The position numbers and the translations under genes were made by a program. From Apostichopus japonicus (taxonomy: Eukaryota; Echinodermata; Holothuroidea; Aspidochirotida; Stichopodidae), in assembly GCF_037975245.1 (NCBI RefSeq), contig NC_092581.1, forward strand, positions 1,314,501 to 1,378,500: a DNA stretch of 64,000 nucleotides. The letters are read 5' to 3'. The notes under the pieces were generated by a model. The model ran no database searches, was not told where the DNA came from, and saw only the letters and a program-made list of their open reading frames with translations. Of the stretch, positions 39,301 through 46,063 are shown one piece after another; the stretch's first letter is position 1; the number at the start of each line of letters is the position of its first letter.

Positions 39301-42300
39301 AGATCATACGATCCACTGAGATCATACGATCCACTGAGATCATACAATCCAATGAGATCATATGATCTGCTGAGATCATACGATCCACTGAGATCATACA
39401 ATCCAATGAGATCATATGATCCAATGAGATCATATGATCTGCTGAGATCATGCGATCCACTGAGATCATATGATCCACTGAGATCTTTCACTCCAGTCAC
39501 TTGTCTGAAACTAGTGGGTACCAAAATAATGCTATGAAGCACCACTTGCTGGTTATAAATCCACTTCAAATATTCATATCTGAATATTATTTTTTATCAG
39601 TACCTCAAACATCTTGAGAAGTTTCTCCTTATATATTTTAACACTTTCTGTGACATGGACCGGAAGGTCCTCCGGTCTTTGTACCAAACGCTCTATCATT
39701 TCTGCCGACAGCTCCGGCTTATCGTCTGGAAACTGGAAAGAATGAAAGAAGGAAAAATAGGTAATTTCAGTTATATATAGATATGGCTATTTTGAGATGC
39801 TTATCATCCTATCATAACTGTCTTCAACATAAAATGCTGTAAATATTATTATTAGGAGCTTCATAATAGATCTTCTTTTTAGCCATGGTTTGGCAGATGT
39901 TTATCTTTTATTAAGCAGAGCAGGGGAATAATGTATCTGGCATTTTTACAGCTTAAAATAACAAAAAGCTCTACAATGGTTTCACCTCTTCGATGCCTGC
40001 ATTTTCTTCTCCTTCGTCCTCCTCTTCTTCTTCCTCTTCCTCTCCATCCTCCTCCTCACCTTCTCCTTCCTGGTCTGGTTTCGGTGGAGGCTTATCTGGG
40101 TTCCACAGTTCCCTGGTGTATATGTGGTTGGTAGCCGGGTCAATACGTTGCCCCGAACGACGGTTGGTGAGGTCTTTGTCCGGTATCTAGACATGGACGA
40201 TGGAAATAGATTGAAAATCTTAGGTTAGTACAAATGAAAAAATTGCAAATTGTGAATGCTACTTAGCAAAAGAAAAGATACATTGACAAGTGTTTAGTTT
40301 TCATGTTCTTCCCCTAAATTATCACACATTCACTCCTACATCTTTTGCAAGGTTAGATTTCACAAGTACTGAACATTGTCATTCAAACTTAGTACAAACA
40401 GCACAACAAAACCCTTATGCGACGCACAAAAGGAATGGGAAATAATGGACCATCGAATAAGTCATCACATGGAAGACATTACAACTACATTGCTAAGCTC
40501 TAGATGAATGCAACTAAAAGCACATTATGAAAGATTTGGTATCAACTTTTGTTAAAGAAATGTACTCACCCTCAAATTGATAATGAAGTCCGGTGTAAGA
40601 TCCCAATTTTTGATGAGAGCCAATTGATCTGTAACATTCATGTATTCCTCACTCATACATGGAAGATCATCTATGACGTAGCCTGCAACATGAACAGAAA
40701 TAGCTGTGTAACAAATACACTATGACTATAAAGCAACACTCCTTCAAAATCATATATGAGAATACCTGCAGCATGATCAGAAATAGCCGTGTAAAAAATA
40801 CACTATAAAGTAACGCACCTTCAGATGTATCATTTGTTGTTGTTTCGTTTTTCTTGAATTTTTGGTTTTTCTTGCCTTTTTGCTTTTCATTTGAAAAGAG
40901 CAATACCATTTCAGCTAGAATGAGTTTCCAGCCATTAACTGAAGGATAGCACTCTTTGCTCTTGAAAATCCCTAAGTTTGAGTTTTATCCCAGTTACTGC
41001 TGCCAGTACTGTAAAAACACATACATTTAATTTAACTCGAAATGAACCAAACTTCAAAGACAAGATATGGCTTCATCTCTCAAGTGCAAATTTGGTAACA
41101 TTCACATATTCCCAGACTTTCAAGGTTACTTTTGCGGCAGTATTAAATTTCTATAGGCCTCACCATGATGTGTGACTTCAGGTGAGTTGATTTTTTCTTC
41201 AATCATTCTTGCTGCCATCTCTTCGGGGATAACTCCACCTTTGATGAGAAGCTCCTGTAGCTTTTTGCCCAAATCTGTCTGTAGATCAATATTTTGAAGG
41301 ATCAGCTCTGTCGCATTCACCAACTGGCACTGCCAGGTCTGTGCCAACTTCTTTGCCAAGCCTGTCTTTCCTGCTCCTGGTTTACCTAAAATGATGAAGC
41401 AGCTTGGTTTCGAGTGAAGAAACCGTAGTTCAGCCTGTGAGGAAGTGAAGAGAGTACACCAACATGGGTTCAAAATCTATGAGTACTCTTAAGTATGTTA
41501 TTATCCAATGAAAAAGTTGCACGCCTCACACACAGGCAAAAAAGTCACTTATAGATACAGGCAGTTTACACTGTCATTGAAACATATGTTTATAGTTTCA
41601 TACAACTAATGAAATATTCATATCTCAGCACAAAATGGCTTTCAACTTATGTGAGATAATATATCAATTTTTTAAGTTAGAATACTGTACACTAGCTTGA
41701 CATAAAGTTCTGCCTTTTGAGGGTTGTTCAAATTATGTAATACCTCATCCTCGTCAAATGGGTCTGTGTCCAAAGGTTCGAGGTTTGTGGTGCTGTTTTT
41801 GTGGGATCCATCAAAACTTGAAACACTTAATGCTCTGCTGATGCTCAGTTCAATTCCACCCTGACCATCGTTTCCTCTCTCTGCGAAACCAGGTGTGACC
41901 GAATCTAAGGCTATTTGAGTTGCTGGTCTTGTATCGGCCATGTCTATGGTAACACTCGGTGTAGCTGCTTCAATATGTACATCATCTTGCTACATAACAA
42001 AAAATGATACCAGAAACACAATGATAATAAATCAATCAGGAACAACCAGCTTCCATTTTCTATGGTAAAATAAGTCAGAATTAATAACTAGACAGGCCAA
42101 ATTTTGATCATGTCACTCAATCCAAAGGGACAAATAAACAGCTCAACTAAAGTAGGCTTGTTTGAGATACGAACTGAAGAAGCTGCTGACTGGTGGTCAA
42201 AAGTCTAAAACAATTTACAAAAATTTCAATTTCAAGTGTAAACCAAGAAACTACTCAACTCCTACTCGTGATTATATCAATGTATGACATCAAATCCAAC

Positions 42301-43786
42301 CTCCAGCCAGTTTTTTTCCAAAAACTGAATGTAAAGAAGTCAAACAACATTAACTGTGCATGAAAGAAGGTGTCTCCTTGACCTCTTAAAACGTCACTAA
42401 TTTCAAAGTGGTATTGGCACTACGCCTAAGCAAATTCAAAAGTTAGTAGGCTAACGATGGTGGAAAGTAACATAGCATTGGGCCTAAAAACTAGGGATCC
42501 CTACAACACAATCAGAAAGAAATGACACTTCACTTTTATTCATGGTCTCTTTTCTGTGAAATTAAATACTTTATGAAACTAAGTACAAAATACATAATTT
42601 GACTTGACAGGAATCTAAACATGTAATATTTTGGCAAATGTTAATTTTGGATTGCTACCTACCTATCGTACTAGTAGCATGGACACTGCGAAGTTCGGAC
42701 ACCTAAGCCTTAAAACACCCCAAAACTTTCTTTTGTTGACAAATATGTAAGTACTGTTTTGCACACGGATCATTTTGGAGGAAAATTAACTGTAGCTGCG
42801 TAGTTTTTCATGAAATTGGCTCTTGCTGTAGGTTGTCATGTTGAAATCGTGTATTCCATAGGGGTGTCCGAATTTCACAGTGTTCCGAACTTCGCAATAC
42901 TGACTATACTATTAGGCTTGCCTGCAGTTCAATTAAACTAGAAGGTGTAAACTGTAAAAGCTGTCTACTGGTGATCAAACTCCTGAAAAATTTGCAGTTG
43001 TCAATTTGACATGTATCCTAAACCAAGTATCTGGTGAACTTGTTATTGATATGATGAAATTGACATAGCCGAAACTATGCCATTTGGAGCTTTTGCCATG
43101 GTGGTTCGAATAAAATAGAGTTTTGGATTTTCATGCTGAATGCTTTTTTGACAAATTTTATGAAAAAGGATTGGGTATACTGTGCTTCTAATGGTATATC
43201 ATCAGTATTTATGAAGAAAGCTGAATAGCGTGAATATTTCTTCGTTAAATGTTTGCCAAGATTAGCCAAAAGTATTGCTTGTTTAGATTCCTGTCAAGTC
43301 AGATTATGTATCAGGACTTTTGTACCAAGTATCTTAAACTGGCCGGACTTGGGAGTGTTGGCATGTTCTTCCTTATTTTACAGAAAAGAGATTGAGACCA
43401 TAGGCCTACATACTATTTTCTTTGACTATCGCGGGATTTTGATCAAAGTTTAAGGAAATTTATTACATGCTTGACAGATATGTTTGACGCAAAATGCATT
43501 CAACGTTTCTTGTTACCGTGTCTTTGTGCTATTCATCATACATCATTAAATTCCATCTTTTTTAACGTACGACTAGTAAGACTAGAGGCCTACGCTATGG
43601 TAACATAATAGCAGACTGCTAAGGTCGCCTAACGATATCACAGTGTAGGAAACGGTAGTCATATCACTGATCATATATTCGTTCACCTGTTGATTTAAAA
43701 CATGAATATAATTCTTGAAACAAGGAACTAAACGTAATAATAGGTGTGAATTCAAAATGAGATCTGTTTACCTCGTTTTCCGCCAT
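8765..43786 (-). CDS. AK9: Adenylate kinase 9, complete gene, 32 coding exons
   Basis: I spliced 32 exons by hand; every junction is GT-AG, every phase matches, and the total is 6,039 nt, or about 2,012 residues plus a stop. Vertebrate AK9 has about 1,900. Exon coordinates are in the block entries that follow. The order of conserved segments follows AK9 along its whole length: four Walker A loops at about residues 104-111, 471-478, 1077-1084 and 1517-1524; NMP-binding-type motifs such as EGFPRT and LDGYPVTK; and five Cys-Pro-Val (once Cys-Ser-Val) modules. AK9 phosphorylates nucleoside mono- and diphosphates and has been linked to flagella and cilia. The start is ATG at 43784-43786 (MAENE, then a GTAAAC donor). 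Confidence in identity is very high. Extra cassette exons in the large introns could have been missed. Confidence 0.97.
9220..9257. repeat. Short tandem duplication in AK9 intron 31
   Basis: CATACTTAGCACGAGTACT occurs twice in direct order with a short TTAT-containing spacer. Confidence 0.85.
10770..11240 (+). mobile_element. CR1-like LINE fragment, 3' end of reverse transcriptase ORF
   Basis: The plus strand encodes LEKVQRRATMMISSLKSVP and LNLTTLELRRLRG, then after a G-run frameshift near 10890-10900 resumes as LIQVFKIVNGFDN and VVNEWNSLPEKVVLAST. This order is typical of the C-terminal tail of CR1-group non-LTR retrotransposons. It is 5'-truncated and frameshifted, so inactive. It lies antisense within AK9 intron 29. 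Confidence 0.8.
12425..12570. repeat. 73-bp tandem duplication containing the exon 28 end and donor
   Basis: The exon 28 3' end, its GTAAGT donor and about 15 intronic bases (near 12508-12560) are repeated 73 bp further into the intron (near 12435-12483). The exon-derived part of the copy differs by about one base. Confidence 0.93.
12523..15137 (-). CDS. AK9: AK9 exons 25-28: third Cys-Pro-Val module and kinase domain 4
   Basis: Exons: 14705-15137, 14066-14267, 13271-13417 and 12523-12740. Exon 25, the largest, spans the RYTLKQTLQPVVECRESLFE segment, FGRWCPVKL (Cys at about 1451), QNVFFLSTQEDRDSF and the fourth P-loop GPPKCGKT (1517-1524). Exon 26 has MMRLSIGEAVRFVLN and AVIPDELAVRALE. Exon 27 has the NMP motif YILDGYPVTKTQVDLL. 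Exon 28 ends the domain with SKWWVWNEAVKEG. This domain keeps a recognisable adenylate kinase core, though GYPV replaces GFPR. The 3' end of exon 28 is duplicated in the adjoining intron. Confidence 0.95.
12788..13085. repeat. Three-copy ~95-bp tandem repeat in AK9 intron 27
   Basis: GTAGTTCTGTGTGGTATC recurs at 12795, 12889 and 12984, each followed by GCAGATGTGGGCAAAGAA and a C-rich stretch. Copies are about 90 per cent alike by eye. Confidence 0.92.
13530..13597. repeat. 11-bp minisatellite GAGGGGTGTAT
   Basis: About six head-to-tail copies of GAGGGGTGTAT with T, C and G variants at the last positions; no reading frame implied. Confidence 0.92.
15712..16594. repeat. 167-176-bp tandem repeat carrying copies of the exon 24 donor
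   Basis: GCTAGTCTATTGGTAT begins at 15867, 16034, 16210, 16386 and 16561, giving periods of 167, 176, 176 and 175. The last copy is the true 3' end of AK9 exon 24; the four others repeat about 43 exonic bases, the CAG|GTAGGG junction and the intronic C/T-rich block. Two adjacent units are essentially identical. Confidence 0.96.
16551..18968 (-). CDS. AK9: AK9 exons 22-24: kinase domain 3, NMP half and basic/acidic linker
   Basis: Exons: 18764-18968, 17493-17781 and 16551-16778. Exon 22 is acidic and ends with SLETVEKIASDWWNKEPFK. Exon 23 has the best-preserved NMP motif of the protein, TGFVLEGFPRTVEEAQF (Arg retained), then LFPDAAIVLAVDDGE and a long Lys/Arg-rich helix (about 45 residues), probably coiled coil. 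Exon 24 is nearly all Asp/Glu until RLRNEIGEMYDDDTNRL. The last 43 nt of exon 24 plus its donor recur four times in the next intron. Confidence 0.94.
17935..18186. repeat. 16-bp minisatellite GGGTCTGATATTTAGT
   Basis: About sixteen copies of the unit with single-base variants and some 15-bp units, in the AK9 intron between exons 22 and 23. Confidence 0.96.
20061..20425. mobile_element. Non-autonomous hAT-type element with 8-bp target duplication
   Basis: The element at 20069-20417 starts CAGTGGCAGAGC and ends GCTCCGGTCAGT, imperfect inverted termini of the CAGTGGCGGAGC type. It is flanked on both sides by GTCAGATA (20061-20068 and 20418-20425). It has no transposase. The internal GGTGGCGCTCCGCTT segment is shared with the element at 52595-53015. 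It sits 5 bases inside intron 21. Confidence 0.78.
20431..22882 (-). CDS. AK9: AK9 exons 19-21: second Cys-Pro-Val module and P-loop 3
   Basis: Exons: 22782-22882, 21465-21677 and 20431-20650. Exon 19 gives PYTYRAADYTSM then an acidic run. Exon 20 has KKQLGDTKHFCPVAFKENF (Cys at about 1015) and KYRERVYYFSN, a very strong AK9 match. Exon 21 carries the third P-loop GPRGAGKS (1077-1084) followed by ELGIFHIDFRERLQELI and another acidic run. Intron 20 is mostly an 18-bp minisatellite, and the exon 21 donor (GTGACT) abuts a hAT-type insertion. Confidence 0.95.
20908..21420. repeat. 18-bp minisatellite TTGATTTATAAAGTTAGC
   Basis: About 28 copies of an 18-bp unit with TTTATA/TATATA and late TTTATC variants, filling most of AK9 intron 20 up to about 45 bases from the exon 20 donor. 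Because 18 is a multiple of three it yields an artefactual IYKVSL-repeat reading frame. Confidence 0.97.
23340..23660. repeat. C/T-rich tandem repeat in AK9 intron 18
   Basis: Repeating blocks of CCACTACCTCTCCCCTATCC, CACTCACCCCCAACCACC and TTTCAGTGACCCTCCATCC in changing order. It begins about 50 bases from the exon 18 donor. Confidence 0.88.
23710..29161 (-). CDS. AK9: AK9 exons 15-18: symmetric phase-1 linker exons
   Basis: Exons: 29060-29161 (34 codons), 28033-28134 (34 codons), 24624-24689 (22 codons) and 23710-23916 (69 codons). All four start and end in phase 1. Exons 15-17 are Glu/Gly/Pro/Thr-rich. Exon 17 (PEPALTEATESTVGDSTYLAT) is the least acidic and rests only on phase, splice sites and lack of stops. 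Exon 18 recovers homology (QQYKDQRMDFEREWPSVQ, then LEPLTVEIEDLSIDDVLKI), matching the segment before the second Cys-Pro-Val module in AK9. Confidence 0.8.
24718..24975. repeat. Cytosine-free GGGATAAAGG-rich minisatellite
   Basis: Two copies of an 80-bp unit starting GGGATAGATGGGG (24725 and 24805), then degenerate GGGGATAAAGAG units. The plus strand contains almost no C over about 250 bp. It starts about 30 bases from the AK9 exon 17 acceptor. Confidence 0.9.
25634..25932. mobile_element. Non-autonomous hAT-type element in AK9 intron 16
   Basis: Spans about 25642-25924. Ends are CAGTGGTGTAGATAAGGGG and AGTCTAGCTATGCCCCTG, which are imperfect inverted repeats. Flanks are ATCCATTC and ATCCATTT, an 8-bp target duplication with one mismatch. 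Two tandem copies of a CTAGTCTAGCTA-CCCTGATCC block occur at the right end. No coding capacity. Confidence 0.7.
26461..27790. repeat. 287-bp duplication plus ~90-bp minisatellite array in AK9 intron 16
   Basis: A block beginning AGCACCTTTATTTTTTC at 26461 recurs at 26748 (offset 287) with very few differences. It passes into repeats of CGTGCAGGTGAGATGAAGGTG with a 90-bp period (27041, 27131, 27221) that decay toward 27790. A repeated minus-strand reading frame (SPLYHDFHSSQL) is a by-product. Confidence 0.93.
29664..30397 (-). CDS. AK9: AK9 exons 13-14: NMP-binding half of kinase domain 2
   Basis: Exons: 30167-30397 and 29664-29731. Exon 13 encodes AGGWIVDNFPLTREHW followed by RGLAPDEVVFLKDSSEGM, the recognisable AK core strand in the form found in AK9, where an Asn-Phe-Pro replaces Gly-Phe-Pro-Arg. 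It is separated from its P-loop (exon 8) by about 220 residues of acidic linker. Exon 14 is a charged helix (LQEIREKKEEEERLKALKEA). Confidence 0.92.
30994..35510 (-). CDS. AK9: AK9 exons 10-12: acidic linker within kinase domain 2
   Basis: Exons: 35472-35510 (13 codons), 33375-33584 (70 codons) and 30994-31249. Exons 10 and 11 begin and end in phase 1 and encode almost only Glu, Asp, Thr, Asn and Gly. Exon 12 starts GAELARPPSRQM and ends with LEEAINEVHKEIRKRDP, the helix that precedes the GGWIVDN strand in AK9. The frame is continuous and junctions are GT-AG, but low-complexity exons have weaker homology support. Exons 10 and 11 may be alternatively spliced. Confidence 0.82.
31250..33374. other. 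AK9 intron 11, nothing further recognised
   Basis: No additional exon or clear mobile element seen. The interval 31497-31919 has higher GC than its surroundings and might be an old insertion, but I found no terminal structure. Confidence 0.4.
33998..34180. repeat. Two-copy ~94-bp tandem duplication
   Basis: AGATTGGTACAT begins at 34007 and again at 34101, each followed by GTACAA-CACA-CTA and TTGGTAACATT. Copies have diverged at several positions. Located in AK9 intron 10. Confidence 0.9.
36221..38665 (-). CDS. AK9: AK9 exons 7-9: first Cys-Pro-Val module and P-loop 2
   Basis: Exons: 38349-38665, 36978-37158 and 36221-36353. Exon 7 contains RYRWRRSKWGRACPVEL (Cys at about 412), a signature AK9 segment. 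Exons 7-8 continue as a YHS-like fold (FLDKIYVMSSPDAMEKF) leading into the second P-loop GPPLSGKT (471-478). Exon 9 is a charged helix (KKEAIEAAIANVKARLKEK), probably coiled. The exon 7 donor is GTCAGT, a weaker match to consensus; the phase joins cleanly (GG|A, Gly). Confidence 0.93.
37159..38348. other. AK9 intron 7, nothing recognised
   Basis: AT-rich, without repeats or exons that I can support. Confidence 0.4.
39086..39488. repeat. 20-bp minisatellite built on a palindrome
   Basis: About twenty units of GATCATAYGATCCACTGAGA in AK9 intron 6. Units with T at the Y position contain GATCATATGATC, a perfect 12-bp palindrome. Common variants are CTGCTGAGA and CCAATGAGA. Open frames on both strands (repeats of SYDLSG and MISVDR type) are artefacts of the array. 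Confidence 0.96.
39604..41434 (-). CDS. AK9: AK9 exons 3-6: adenylate kinase domain 1
   Basis: Exons: 41164-41434, 40570-40682, 39986-40186 and 39604-39732. Exon 3 carries the first P-loop GKPGAGKT (residues 104-111) and a typical AK helix with GGVIPEEMAARMI. Exon 4 supplies the NMP-binding strand, here GYVIDDLP instead of the canonical GF-x-LDGFPR, so the usual Gly and Arg are absent. Exon 5 resembles the LID region (RRSGQRIDPATNHIY) and then becomes a Glu-rich stretch. Exon 6 holds RLVQRPEDLPVHV, matching AK9. The loss of canonical NMP-binding residues suggests altered or reduced catalysis in this domain (inference). Confidence 0.93.
40682..40815. repeat. 83-bp duplication including the exon 4 acceptor
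   Basis: CCTGCAACATGAACAGAAAT at 40682 (the true intron end, minus strand) recurs as CCTGCAGCATGATCAGAAAT at 40765, followed by the same TAGC/CGTGTAA-AAATACACTA. The copy provides a second TGCAG acceptor upstream of exon 4. Confidence 0.92.
41744..43786 (-). CDS. AK9: AK9 exons 1-2: N-terminal leader
   Basis: Exon 1 is 43772-43786 and exon 2 is 41744-41989. Exon 1 encodes only MAENE. Exon 2 (82 codons) is a low-complexity Ser/Thr/Asp-rich tail ending DTDPFDEDE, matching the acidic Asp-Glu segment that precedes the first kinase domain in vertebrate AK9. A second in-frame Met (MADTRP) within exon 2 at 41941 could be an alternative start. The leader before it is longer than in vertebrates and is the least certain part of the model. 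Confidence 0.82.
42684..42902. mobile_element. Candidate MITE with inverted ends in AK9 intron 1
   Basis: CACTGCGAAGTTCGGACAC on the left is mirrored by GTGTTCCGAACTTCGCAATAC on the right (inverted, about 17 of 19 matches). The element is about 219 bp with no coding potential. The target duplication is unclear, so the superfamily is not assigned. Confidence 0.6.
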
Positions 43787-43978
43787 AGTTGTGACTTTTA
43801 GTAACTAATATTGCATTTCGCGACGGAAAAGTTGATTCTGCATTTCCATGGAGATTCAAACAAGACTTGTAACACCAGTCGTTTTCATAGTCAGGCGCAA
43901 AGGCGAGAAATTATGGCACGCCGTTTTTGTACATCAAATATATAGGCGTTATCTCCACAGTTTTGCAAGGGCCTACTT

Positions 43979-44665
43979 TAATAATAATAATAATAAGACT
44001 TATAATGCGCACACACCACTCAAAGAATGTTCATGGCGCAAATGACAATGAGAAATGATACAAATAATACAGAAAAATACAAAACAATGACAGAAGAAAA
44101 ACTTAGTGGTATAAGATCATATAAAAGCTTTTGTCATTAAGTGGGATTTTATGCTCTTCTTAAAGTTAGAGAGAGTAGATGTTTTTTCTGATTTTTAAGG
44201 GAAGTTGGTTCCATAGGCGAGGGGCAGAAACAATAAATGACCTATCCCCCAAGAATGTTTGGACTTAATTTCAGATAATAAAAATTGAGAGCTGGATCTT
44301 AGATTACGAGAGGGGACATAAATATGTAATAAGTCAGAAATATACATTGGACCATGTCCTTTAAGTGATTTATAAACAATAAGGAGAATTTTATACATAA
44401 TACGATATTTCACAGGTAGCCATCGCAAGTTTTTTAAGACAGGGTGGATATGACAATGCTTATGAGAATGAGTTACAGTACGTGCAGCTGAGTTTTGGAT
44501 TAATTGGAGTCTATGAATCTGTTCATGTGGAAGACCGAGGAGTAAGGAATTGCCCATATCCAACCTAGAAGTGATAAAAGAATGTACAATTTGTTCAGTT
44601 GCCTTATCATTTAAATAGTTTCGTAATTTGTAGATGCCTCTGAGATGAAATGCATTGTTTTCCTT
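43979..44665 (-). mobile_element. 5'-truncated CR1/L2-like LINE, reverse transcriptase C terminus
   Basis: Read right to left it encodes AFHLRGIYKLRNYLNDKA, TSRLDMGNSLLLGLPHEQ, RLQLIQNSAARTVT, VLKNLRWLPVKYRIMYKILL and SRNLRSSSQFLL, the conserved tail of a CR1/L2/Crack-group reverse transcriptase. After a frameshift (at about 44250) it continues to a 3' end carrying an ATT-repeat tail at 43979-43996. The catalytic FADD region is absent, so it is dead. It occupies the space between the AK9 and alpha-tubulin starts. Confidence 0.88.
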
Positions 44666-44669
44666 CCGT

Positions 44670-45880
44670 TTTAAATCGAATCATGCAACTTCCGATTAGG
44701 ACAGTAGGCTAGCATTGTTCGAGTACCAGTACTTTGAGATCCGATAATCAGTACTGTTAGTTTACTTACTCAGAATAGACTTCTTTTTTAAATAGTTTTC
44801 TTGACTACCTTTGTTACGTTCTCAGTTTGTGCATACGTAAACGTCCTGTCAGACTTTGTTTTTATCACAGTTCTTCATTAATAACTAACGTAACACCCAT
44901 GGTCTCATCTACTAACACTCATAAAATTGATAAATCGTTCTTCTTCTGGTTCGCAACAGGAAGGCCTATAGCACTTCCCCACCCTCCAGGGTCATGCCCT
45001 CCCCCACCCAGTGCTGTGCGCAAAGGAGGCGTAGGCCATCCCAAACCTACCTCCCGGAGTCAATCGGAGGGAAATGGCTCATCGGGTGATATTTGCATTC
45101 AGCCGGGGAAGAATTAGACCACTAATACGGCTGCCCCCCCCCCTGTGCCCGGCAGTCTTATTTTTAAACTTCACACCAGTATCAATAAGAAGATTCTTTA
45201 GGGCTATTTATAGTGACCTAATGAATCGGTTTCAATGACCCACACCAGCACCCCCTCTTTTATAAATTTCCTATCGTTCGCCTCTAGCCCTTCCATCATG
45301 AAGGTCCATACCCCTACCTATAATCAGTCGGGGTGAAATTCCTCCCCTCCCCCCGACCAAATTTGAAGTCCCGTGCACTCCCCACCCCCCCCCCCCCTCA
45401 CCCTCCTCCGACAAGCAGAATATTACCAAAAATGATCCTTGAGTACAATTCATAAATATATAATGTGTATGAGTTTCAAAAACTGTACTACAGTCATAGC
45501 ACCATTTTGCCAGTAAGTTACCTCAACTTACCAAATCGAAGAACTTAGCCTAACCTTACTAAGAATTAAAACGCTGGAAACACAACCTGTATTCCTCCAC
45601 GTGTTCCACAAGTCGTGTAAAAAATTGACATGCTTTGCATTGCGTAACGAGATTTTTCATACAATTGTAATGCAACGTGTGATCATGTGGCTTGGGCATA
45701 CGCTATATTTCTATTAATAAATGTTATTCATTAACTGGCTTTATATCAACCTTTGAGTATACTATCAGGACATATTTTCAATTGGTTCATTGAGACTATA
45801 TAGCCCTCCTACATATATGCATGCTAGAGTATAGATATTCCTATATATCGTCATCCATGAATGAGGAAAGGGGCAAAGTT
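44670..45880. other. Intergenic between AK9 and alpha-tubulin starts
   Basis: Contains several C-runs (near 45135 and 45390) but no exon I can support. Together with the LINE remnant it forms the 2.3-kb head-to-head intergenic region. Confidence 0.5.
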
Positions 45881-45891
45881 CAGTGGGTATC

Positions 45892-45899
45892 TATTTAAA
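45892..45899 (+). promoter_or_regulatory. Possible TATA-like element of the alpha-tubulin gene
   Basis: TATTTAAA lies about 165 bases before the start codon. It is a sequence match only; the transcription start is unknown. Confidence 0.25.
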
Positions 45900-46063
45900 G
45901 TCAGGCTAACCATGTCTCATAGTGACTTTAGAGGTTATTCCTAACGTTTGTGTAGAATAGCCGTTCTTTCGCTTCCTGCATCACACTGGAAAACGAAAGA
46001 TTATCTGTTTAAAATTGTTCTTTTTAACATATTCTGCTGAAAGTTGCTGAGTTTGTCATAATC

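Noticed and set aside
39066-39569. Repeat protein frames on both strands
   Set aside because: A 20-bp minisatellite lying in an AK9 intron; both strands are open because of the palindromic unit.
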